Source: Granulicella aggregans
GTDB taxonomy: Bacteria > Acidobacteriota > Terriglobia > Terriglobales > Acidobacteriaceae
Assembly: GCF_025685565.1 (NCBI RefSeq)
Contig: NZ_JAGSYE010000002.1
Span: 434,001 to 498,000, forward strand
Direction: 5' to 3'
DNA length: 64,000 nt
Each line of letters begins with the position of its first letter. Within the stretch, counting starts at the first letter, position 1. A model generated the notes under the pieces. The model saw only the letters and a list, made by a program, of their open reading frames with translations. It did no database searches and was not told the origin of the DNA. Shown in pieces: positions 37,130 to 43,860 of this stretch. The translations under genes were made by a program, and so were the position numbers.

Positions 37130-38272
37130 TTATCCCAGCGGCTGTACCGGTGCGCCCTCTTGCAGGAACTGGAGACCCGACAGAATCACCTTGTCCCCGG
37201 GCTTCAGACCGCTCAGCACCGGATAGGTATTGCCCACCGTATCTCCAAGCGTCACCGCAACCTGATGGGCAGCAAAGCCGCCCTTGCCGCCCGGCGCGGG
37301 AGCAGCCACGAAGACGAACGGCTGTCCACCCACGCGAACCACGGCCAGTACCGGCACCGTCGGAGCGGGAGCTGTGCTCCAGGTCACCTTCGCATTCACA
37401 AGTTGCTCGTTCCGCAGCGTCTGTGCGGTCCGCGGTATCGGAGCCTTCGCGAGAATGCTCTGCAGACCGTTGTCCACCTGCGGCGAAAGGAAGTTAATCG
37501 CAGACTTCACCAGCACCGAACCGTCGTTTCCGAGAATCTCCACCGGCAGACCCATACGCACCTGGCTCGTGCGCTCGGTTGGCAGGTAGATATACGCCTC
37601 CAGATCGGCGTTCTCATCCACGGTCGTCAGTACAGTGGTAGGCGATACGTAATCCCCAAGGTGTACCGGGATGTCACCCACGACTCCCGCAAACGGCGCG
37701 CGAATCTGGTAGTACTTCAGTTGTTCTTTTTGTGTGCCGGTCAGCGCAACGGAGGACTCGTAGTCGGCCTTCGCATTTTCAAATGCCTGTACCTCCTGGT
37801 CGTACGACTGCTTGGACGTCACTCCGGCCTCGTAGAGCTTCTTCTGCCTCTCCACCTCCACCTGGTTGTACAGGTAGAGCGCCTTCTTCTGCGCTTCGGT
37901 GCCCTGCTGGCTCTGTACCGTCGCAACCTGCTTCAACGGGTCGATCTGCATGAGCACCTGACCAGCCTTTACGGCCTCGCCGGAGTGTACAAAGATCCTC
38001 GTCAGGTTTCCGTCCACCTGCGGCTGCATCGTCGAAGAGCGCCGGCTCTTAATCGTCGCCACGTAGGTGTCGGAGTTCGGGACAGGGTTCAGCGTAACCG
38101 GCGCGACCTGCACCGGCGTCGCCTGCATCGCCGGGGGAGCCGCCGGAGCGGGCTTCTTGCAGCCGCTCAGAGTCAGCGCGACGAGCCCCACGCCCAGCGT
38201 TACGCCCAGCCTAGCGCCGCGCGCTATTGTTCGGAGAGCTTCGGATGCCTGTGACAATTGCAACTCCTTCAT
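37130..38272 (-). CDS. RND efflux periplasmic adaptor (membrane fusion) lipoprotein
   Basis: The 380-residue protein has a hydrophobic leader ending LTLSGCKKP, a lipobox whose cysteine is lipidated. It continues with the AcrA/MexA pattern: IKSRRSSTMQPQVDGNLTRIF, HSGEAVKAGQVLMQIDP, a coiled-coil hairpin (VQSQQGTEAQKKALYLYNQVEVERQKKLYEAG), YYQIRAPFAGVVGDIPVHLGD. I use ATG 38272. Just after it GAAGGAG is followed by TTG 7 bases later, so initiation at that TTG is a real alternative. It lies upstream of the pump gene with about 120 bases between. Confidence 0.9.
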   Translation of the reverse strand: MKELQLSQASEALRTIARGARLGVTLGVGLVALTLSGCKKPAPAAPPAMQATPVQVAPVTLNPVPNSDTYVATIKSRRSSTMQPQVDGNLTRIFVHSGEAVKAGQVLMQIDPLKQVATVQSQQGTEAQKKALYLYNQVEVERQKKLYEAGVTSKQSYDQEVQAFENAKADYESSVALTGTQKEQLKYYQIRAPFAGVVGDIPVHLGDYVSPTTVLTTVDENADLEAYIYLPTERTSQVRMGLPVEILGNDGSVLVKSAINFLSPQVDNGLQSILAKAPIPRTAQTLRNEQLVNAKVTWSTAPAPTVPVLAVVRVGGQPFVFVAAPAPGGKGGFAAHQVAVTLGDTVGNTYPVLSGLKPGDKVILSGLQFLQEGAPVQPLG

Positions 38273-38493
38273 CGTTCTTCTATCCACAAATTCCACGGAT
38301 TCAGGTCCGTTCAAGGCAATACCCACTCCGATCACAGCCTTGCCCTCGCCGCCGGACATAGCGGCAGGAGATCAGAACCACAAACGTTGCAGGATAAATT
38401 TAGACTACGGTCGTTAGATGAGCGTGTCTCTGCGGGGGATGCGTAAATTCTATCCAGTTCAAAACAGAAGGCTTGCGCAGAATTTCAGGCCGT

Positions 38494-39195
38494 TTATGAA
38501 GACGGCGTTTCCGTCGTCGCGAACCGGAACGGATTGAAGTCCTTGTCCCGGTCGAAGACGTCCGCGCCCTCCGCCCGCTTCAGCCAGTTGATCACGAGGT
38601 ATGTCACCGGCGTCGCAATCACCTCATACGCCACCTTCAACAGATAGCCCGTGTAGATGATCTTGATCAGCGTGGGAATGCTGTACGTCCCGGCAAAGGT
38701 TAGGATGATCACGAGCGTCGTATCCACCGCCTGCCCCACCACCGTCGACCCGATCGTCCGCGTCCACAGCTTCCTTCCATTGGTGAGCAGCTTCAACCGC
38801 GCCATCGTGTAGGAGTTCGCGAACTCTCCCGCCCAAAACGAGATCAAACTCGCTACAAGAATGCGCGGGATGATCCCGAAGACCGTCGCAAATGCCTTCT
38901 GGTTCGGCCACTCCGGAGCCGCCGGCAGCGCGATCACGATGGACGCCACTCCATATAGCAGCGCCGTCCCAAAGAACCCCAGCCAGATCGCCCGCCGCGA
39001 TGCCGCAAATCCATACACCTCGGTGAAGACGTCGCCGAAGATGTACGTAATCGGGAACAGAATGATCGCGCCGGAGATGTCGAACGGTCCCACCACGCAG
39101 ACCTTCTGCGCCACCAGGTTCGACACCAGCAGGATCACCACGAACGCCGTCGTAAGCGCGTCGAGATACTTGTAGCTTCGCAGAGAAGTGGCCAT
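38494..39195 (-). CDS. YhhQ/QueT-like queuosine precursor transporter (DUF165 family)
   Basis: The 233-residue protein has six helices and the family pattern LLVSNLVAQKVC, GAIILFPITYIFGDVFTEVYGF, FWAGEFANSYTMARLKLLTNGRKLW and RTIGSTVVGQAVDTTLVI. E. coli YhhQ imports 7-cyano-7-deazaguanine (preQ0) for queuosine synthesis. I use ATG 39195 (MATSLRSYKYLDALTTAF); the longer reading adds 29 residues without similarity. No preQ1 riboswitch was recognised upstream. Confidence 0.88.
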   Translation of the reverse strand: MATSLRSYKYLDALTTAFVVILLVSNLVAQKVCVVGPFDISGAIILFPITYIFGDVFTEVYGFAASRRAIWLGFFGTALLYGVASIVIALPAAPEWPNQKAFATVFGIIPRILVASLISFWAGEFANSYTMARLKLLTNGRKLWTRTIGSTVVGQAVDTTLVIILTFAGTYSIPTLIKIIYTGYLLKVAYEVIATPVTYLVINWLKRAEGADVFDRDKDFNPFRFATTETPSS

Positions 39196-39295
39196 GGGGT
39201 CTGGCTGCAGGATACTATGCCGCACCTTATCAACACACCCGAGGCTTTGACACAGCCCGCCCGCGTTGATAGCGTGAACCAAGTCACACCCACGC

Positions 39296-39372
39296 GTCCC
39301 CGTCGTCTAGCCGGCCCAGGACACCGCCTTCTCAAGGCGACAACACAAGTTCAAATCTTGTCGGGGACGCCA
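39296..39372 (+). tRNA. tRNA-Glu (anticodon CTC)
   Basis: The acceptor stem is GTCCCCG (39296-39302) with CGGGGAC (39362-39368), discriminator G and encoded CCA. The anticodon arm is CGCC-TTCTCAA-GGCG with CTC at the anticodon; the T arm is CAAG-TTCAAAT-CTTG. It reads GAG. It directly borders the integrase remnant and is the probable attachment site of the element that follows. Confidence 0.95.
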
Positions 39373-39470
39373 AATAGAATCAACAGCTTACAAGAACAAC
39401 CTAATGTAGGATTGGGGTCCTGAAAGGGCACTTTCGAAAAATAGCGTCGACTGACGCTCTGACGCAACTC

Positions 39471-39511
39471 AAAAGGAAGCCCCTCTCGATCTATCCGAGA
39501 GGGGCTTCTTT
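39471..39511. terminator. Bidirectional terminator between tRNA-Glu and integrase remnant
   Basis: GAAGCCCCTCTCG (39476-39488) and CGAGAGGGGCTTC (39496-39508) pair perfectly with a 7-base loop, followed by TTT on the plus strand and by TTTT on the minus strand after CC. It ends the minus-strand integrase transcript. Confidence 0.8.
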
Positions 39512-39531
39512 ACGCAGATCTACGCCTACAC

Positions 39532-39720
39532 CTACGCTGACTTCGTGTCGGGCACGACGAACAGGCTGGAGAACTTCTTCAACGCCTCACGCTTCGCCGA
39601 CTGGTCGGCCTGCTGGTAAATGTCCTGGGTGATGCGACTGGAGGCGTGTCTCAAGAGCTCCTGAACGACCTTCACGTTCTCGCCGGATTGGCTCAGGAAA
39701 CTTGTAGTTGGTGTCGATGC
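39532..39720 (-). pseudogene. C-terminal remnant of a tyrosine recombinase (integrase)
   Basis: The last 55 or so residues read SQSGENVKVVQELLRHASSR followed by ITQDIYQQADQSAKREALKK, the end of phage/ICE integrases around the third catalytic region (GHxS replaced by RHAS) and the tyrosine (DIY). The catalytic Arg and HxxR boxes are missing. Upstream in the same frame the sequence no longer resembles an integrase, so a deletion joint lies near 39,700-39,720. Its place beside tRNA-Glu is typical for an integrated element. Confidence 0.75.
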
Positions 39721-39939
39721 GCCGATCCTCTGCGGACTTCTCTGCGTTACGACGATGTAACGTGCAACGTTCCAGGGCAGGGTCACGCGCAGGACAAACC
39801 GGGACACCTGTGCATGGGTGATGATGTTGATCGGGTAGGTGCCGCTTTCCAGCCACTTGACTACCATGCGGAGGACGATGTTGTTCCCCAAGTCAAGGCT
39901 GATGGTGATCCTGTCCGCAAGGCGCATGAACTCGTTAGT

Positions 39940-40656
39940 CTACTTCGACAGCGCCGCCGCGAACGCCTTGCGCTCATGAGTGAACCGGTCACCTGGCACC
40001 GACACCGGCTCAGTGTCTTCCACCGGCTCGTCCTCGTCGTCGAAATCGAAGATCGGCGGAGGGGCTTGGCCACGAGAGGAAGTCAGGGTTGGGCTTTCGT
40101 CCTCAGACTCATCCTTACCGCCGCCTTCGTCATCATCGTCGTCGTCCTGCGACCAACCATCATCATCACCCCCATTGTCGTCATCACCGCCCTCGTCGTC
40201 AGTGGACGGGCCTGGGTCGTTGTCCGACTCAGGGACGAACTCATCCCAGAGCTCGTTTACGTACCGAAGTAGCCCGAAGTCCACTCCCAAGTTCTTGATC
40301 GTGCCATTCATTAGCTTCCCGTAGACCTCGTTGCGGCGCTGCTCCAACCACCACAGAAAGTCGCTCGCATATTGAATGTTGCCCAGATCGATCGCCTTCC
40401 GCGCCAGCTCAACGCAGGCCTTGTTCATCGACCGGAGGCCGTTCTTTTCGGACTGGCTGGTCAGAGTAGGATGACCGGCGAAGTAGTGCTGGATGAACCT
40501 GAACACTTCGTCCGCATCCTGCTTCGTGACGTTGGTGCCGATAGACTCGCGGGTCGATCGGGAAAAATCGGCGTCATCGGCGAGGACTCGTTCAACTTCG
40601 GCCATAGCCTCGGCGGACACCGTCGCCGCTGACGCGGCTTCGCGCGAGTCGAACAT
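39940..40656 (-). CDS. Acidic low-complexity protein of the accessory scar
   Basis: The 238-residue protein has an ordered N-terminal half (about 1-135: VFRFIQHYFAGHPTLTSQSE, ACVELARKAIDLGNIQYASD, FGLLRYVNELWDEF) and a very acidic, Asp/Glu/Gly-rich tail (about 138-215). No signal peptide or membrane helix is present. I do not recognise the family. It follows the decayed winged-helix gene by 30 bases and lies between the integrase stub and the iterons, so it is probably a cargo or replication-associated protein of the integrated element. Confidence 0.5.
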   Translation of the reverse strand: MFDSREAASAATVSAEAMAEVERVLADDADFSRSTRESIGTNVTKQDADEVFRFIQHYFAGHPTLTSQSEKNGLRSMNKACVELARKAIDLGNIQYASDFLWWLEQRRNEVYGKLMNGTIKNLGVDFGLLRYVNELWDEFVPESDNDPGPSTDDEGGDDDNGGDDDGWSQDDDDDDEGGGKDESEDESPTLTSSRGQAPPPIFDFDDEDEPVEDTEPVSVPGDRFTHERKAFAAALSK

Positions 40657-40686
40657 GATGCCGTCCCAGACGGAGGGAACAAGGTG

Positions 40687-41114
40687 CTACACGCAGTGCT
40701 TCCAATCATCGTTGGTGCTCCCGTCCTTTCGGGGTGCACCTATGGACCGGCGCTGATAGTTGTTCTTCTCGGGGCAGACGAGGGATAGACCGCGAGCACG
40801 ACGGCGTCGGCCCTCCCTAGTCAACTCGGTGCGGCGATCCCGGTCGTACGTCTTGGTGATGAAGCCAGCTTCGATCAGGCGACCGAGAGCGTTGCCGATT
40901 GCTTTGCGCTCCAGAAGAGACTCGGTCTCCAGAGTCTCCAGCGACGCTCGGCATCCATTCTCAATCCCTCCTGTCGCGATGCTAACCTTTTGCCCATCTT
41001 TCGGGCCAGCACCATCAGCAACAAGAGCTCAATATGGCCAAGGCCAGCTTCCCGGACAAAGTCGCGCAGTCAATGGGCCTGCTTTACCCGCCCCATGTTG
41101 AAGTCACCGTCCAT
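40687..41114 (-). pseudogene. Decayed winged-helix protein, possibly a replication initiator
   Basis: Reading the minus strand from ATG 41114 gives MDGDFNMGRVKQAH and a stop. Shifting frame gives LRDFVREAGLGHIELLLLMV, and a further shift gives ASLETLETESLLERKAIGNA then LGRLIEAGFITKTYDRDRRT, ending at 40687-40689. The last piece is a clear recognition-helix-plus-wing (GRLIEAGFI..DRDRRT). Three frames are needed to follow one protein, so the gene is broken by at least two indels. The iterons lie upstream of its start, as for plasmid rep genes. Confidence 0.45.
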
Positions 41115-41221
41115 GTAGATCGCTTCCCTGATGGCCCCAAACGGGGAGATTTAGGGGCCGGTTGCGATCGAAATGACGCCCAGCGCAACCGGCCCTTAGG
41201 GGTCTAATATCCAGGCGCTGG

Positions 41222-41340
41222 GTGATTACCCGGTTATTCTTATTTTTTTACTTTCTGATTTGCAGCAAAAGCACTTGTGCTCAGGGCATATGTACCTGTA
41301 CTGAGAGCCTATGTACTTGTGCCCAGAGTCCCACTAAGTA
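41222..41340. other. Iteron cluster with AT-rich tract, candidate plasmid-type origin
   Basis: Three tandem 21-base units occupy 41273-41293, 41294-41314 and 41315-41335. They share AC(T/C)TGT(G/A)C, then CAG/GAG, then TATGT or CCACT. An AT-rich stretch (41231-41262, TTATTCTTATTTTTTTAC) precedes them. Direct iterons beside AT-rich DNA upstream of a rep-like gene are the layout of theta-type plasmid origins. A tandem TTAAGGTTA pair follows at about 41361-41379. From 41115 to 41614 no convincing gene is seen. Confidence 0.5.
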
Positions 41341-41614
41341 GTAGGAGTGTCTATCGACACGTTAAGGTTATTAAGGTTAGACGCAAGAGCAACGACAACA
41401 GCAAGAACAAGAACGCTCAGGATCTCCACGCGGCCATCGCTGGCTTCCGCACCATATCCGCAGATCAGACCTCTCCCTGGAGCGTCGTCTCGCGATACCT
41501 CGTCGCCCGCACCCTCATTCGCGAGACCGCACAGGACGCTCACCTTGCCATCGTCTCGACCACGGCCCCGGGAGCTCCGGCCCCACGAAATCCGCCTCGG
41601 TCCTGGCCGCGCGG

Positions 41615-41815
41615 CTAACTGAGCACGACAGCGTTGGAGACCATAGGCAAGATGACTGCAGGTGCAAGGCGGCCGGTCCAGTTGAAGAGCAGGGTGTTGG
41701 CGATGCGTACTAGCCCGATTGGAACCCACAACAAAGGGTTGTGGTAGATGGCTAAGAAGGCGTCGCTGCCCAGGACAGCCTGCCAGCCTCCCCACTCGTT
41801 CGTCAAACAACACAA
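41615..41815 (-). pseudogene. Possible fragment of a CPBP-type membrane protease
   Basis: The 66-residue reading GGWQAVLGSDAFLAIYHNPL then LWVPIGLVRIANTLLFNWTG and APAVILPMVSNAVVLS resembles the third-motif helix region of CPBP (Abi) intramembrane proteases, but the conserved histidine before N is absent. It is too short to be a complete protein and ends 11 bases before the response regulator. Low certainty. Confidence 0.25.
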
Positions 41816-41825
41816 AGTCTCCCGA

Positions 41826-42461
41826 TCACAACCATCCCTTCGCCCGCGCCATTCGGGCTGCCTCAGTACGATTGTGCGCCCCCAGCTTCGAGATCGCCTC
41901 CGAGAGGTAATTCCTCACCGTCCCGTCCGACAGCCGGAGGGACCGTGCCAGATCTGCCGTGCTCTCGCCTTCACCCGCCCGCCGCAATATCTCGCGCTCG
42001 CGATCGCTCAGCGGATCTACCTCCCCGCTCCACGCTTCAGCTGCCAGTTCAGGGTCCACCACACGGAGTCCGCGATATACGCGCCGAACTGCATCAGCCA
42101 ACTCAGTTGATGGCCTGTCCTTCAACAAATACCCCAGCGCTCCCGCGTCTAGGGCCCGCCTCAGATACCCCGGTCTCGCGAAGGTCGTCAGGATCAGCAC
42201 CCGCGTCGCCGGATAAAGTTCCCGCACTCGTCCGGCAAGCTCTAGCCCGGTCAGCTTTGGCATCTCGATGTCCGTGACCAGAACCCCCGGCCGGTGCCTC
42301 CCAATCGCTCGCAGCGCCTCTTCGCCATCGTTCGCCGCAGCAACTACTTCGATATCGGGTTCGATCCCCAGCAGCACGGCCAGCGCTCCCTGCACCATCC
42401 CCTGGTCCTCGGCTAAGACCACCTGGATCTCCTTAGCAGGCTTTCCCTGAGCGGCATTCAT
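41826..42461 (-). CDS. NarL/DesR-type response regulator
   Basis: The 211-residue protein has a receiver domain (phosphoacceptor D64 in VLVTDIEMPKLTG, T-loop LILTTFARPGYL, K in YLLKDRPS) and a LuxR-type helix-turn-helix (LSDREREILRRAGEGESTADLARSLRLSDGTVRNYLSEAISKL). The receiver-output combination and the PGYLRRALDAGALGYLLKD segment match DesR-like regulators that answer membrane-embedded kinases. Its start overlaps the kinase stop by 4 bases (ATGA), so the two are coupled. Confidence 0.92.
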   Translation of the reverse strand: MNAAQGKPAKEIQVVLAEDQGMVQGALAVLLGIEPDIEVVAAANDGEEALRAIGRHRPGVLVTDIEMPKLTGLELAGRVRELYPATRVLILTTFARPGYLRRALDAGALGYLLKDRPSTELADAVRRVYRGLRVVDPELAAEAWSGEVDPLSDREREILRRAGEGESTADLARSLRLSDGTVRNYLSEAISKLGAHNRTEAARMARAKGWL

Positions 42462-43690
42462 GCTTGCACCGGTCCTTCGGACACCGCACCGAAGGCGGCG
42501 TCGTCTCGCTCCACTCGCGGCCTCGCCGCATCCGCCGACACTCCGGATACCACGCGCAACGTCGCCACCAGCCGAGTGCCTCCGCTGACCGCCCGCTCCC
42601 GCAGCAAACTTCCTCCTAACACTGTCAACCGTTCGCGCATCCCCCGCAGACCGTTTCCCTCAGCCTTCAACTCCCCCGATCCATCGTCCTCAATGCTCAT
42701 CGTCACCACATCGCCCTCGCGGCGCACTTCTAAGCGGCATGTGGTTGCTCCCGCATGACGGATCGCGTTGGTCACCGCCTCCCTCAACACAAGGCATAGC
42801 GTGTTTGTCGCCGGCTCCGGAAGCACCATGAACTCCATCTCCGTCCTCAATTCCACCCCCGCGCTCGTCAGCGATCGCCGCGCCCGCGCCACCTCCGCCG
42901 CCAGCCCTTCCGCGCGATATCCCGTCACCGCCTCGCGAATCTCAGCTAGCGCTTTGCGAGCCGTATCCTGCACCTCGGCAATCTCGCGGTGCGCCAGCTC
43001 CGGCTCAATGTCGAACAGCCGGTTCGCTACATCGCTCTTCAGCGCGATCACAGTCAGCGTGTGTCCCAGCAGGTCGTGCAGATCACGTGCGATCCGCTCC
43101 CGCTCGGCTACCTGGGTCAGATGCTCGATCTCAAGGTTCGCTCGCTCCAATTGCTCGCTCGCCATCACATGCCGCGCGTAGGCGAAGTTACTAAGCCCGA
43201 TCGCTACTGTGTAAAAGATGACGCTCTCAGCAATCGCAATATCGCGATGGAGCAACGCGGTCTCGACCAAAACTCCAATCGCCTGCGCCGCCGCAATCAC
43301 TCCAAATCTCCAGAGTGCCGCAAACATTCTTGTCTGGCACAGAAAGAAGACGCTCATCACCACAGGAAAAACAAACTCACCCGCTGCACTCCGGTTGAAC
43401 GGGTAATTCAGATAACCCAGCGCGAACATCACCGCAAGCCACTCGAGACGCGGCGGCTCGTTGTCCCGGAACATCTTGTAGTAGGCCAGGAGGAACGTCG
43501 CATAGAATAGGGCAAACCCGCACCATCCCAGCACTGTGTGCCGGTACCATGGCGAGATAAACCAGAACACCGTGTAGAGCAGCGGGGGCCACCGGAACAT
43601 CCATTGGTGTTGCGCCGAGATAGATGCCCGCAGGGTCCGGCCGCTCAGTTCTCCGAGTTCCACCGCGTCAGTAGCGCCTTGGCGATCCAT
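42458..43690 (-). CDS. DesK-like sensor histidine kinase
   Basis: The 410-residue protein has five or six N-terminal helices (about 35-165) without a large periplasmic domain, a coiled coil, the HisKA_3 box ERERIARDLHDLLGHTLTVIALKSD (H phosphorylated) and an HATPase with REAVTNAIRHAGAT and DDGSG. This is the DesK layout that senses events within the membrane. I use ATG 43690; earlier in-frame ATGs (43705, 43774) lie in or next to the palindromic operator. It is divergent from the TonB receptor gene. Confidence 0.9.
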   Translation of the reverse strand: MDRQGATDAVELGELSGRTLRASISAQHQWMFRWPPLLYTVFWFISPWYRHTVLGWCGFALFYATFLLAYYKMFRDNEPPRLEWLAVMFALGYLNYPFNRSAAGEFVFPVVMSVFFLCQTRMFAALWRFGVIAAAQAIGVLVETALLHRDIAIAESVIFYTVAIGLSNFAYARHVMASEQLERANLEIEHLTQVAERERIARDLHDLLGHTLTVIALKSDVANRLFDIEPELAHREIAEVQDTARKALAEIREAVTGYRAEGLAAEVARARRSLTSAGVELRTEMEFMVLPEPATNTLCLVLREAVTNAIRHAGATTCRLEVRREGDVVTMSIEDDGSGELKAEGNGLRGMRERLTVLGGSLLRERAVSGGTRLVATLRVVSGVSADAARPRVERDDAAFGAVSEGPVQA

Positions 43691-43753
43691 AATGACTTTC
43701 ATCATCTCGCGAATACAGCCGATCCAGAAACTCCCACCCATCATTCCAGACGT

Positions 43754-43781
43754 ATGACACTTGTCATATGACACGTGTCAC
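43754..43781. promoter_or_regulatory. Tandem palindromic operator between the kinase and TonB receptor genes
   Basis: ATGACACTTGTCAT (43754-43767) and ATGACACGTGTCAC (43768-43781) are two abutting near-perfect palindromes. Each has TGACA/TGTCA half-sites. They lie 64 bases upstream of the kinase start and about 80 upstream of the receptor start. NarL-family dimers bind such sites, so the neighbouring regulator is the natural candidate. Confidence 0.55.
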
Positions 43782-43860
43782 ACAACCATCCTGATACTCC
43801 GCACTTAGTTTCGCCGCCGATCTCCCGCAACATAGCTCCTGTAACCCACAGGAGCTCCCG

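Noticed and set aside
38260-38494. preQ1 or similar riboswitch near the YhhQ-like gene
   Set aside because: This stretch lies downstream of that gene on its strand and shows no recognisable aptamer core.
41277-41618. 113-codon plus-strand frame beginning in the iterons (MLRAYVPVLRAYV...)
   Set aside because: Its start is formed by the iterons themselves, it has no ribosome-binding site and no family; I treat the region as origin-like DNA.
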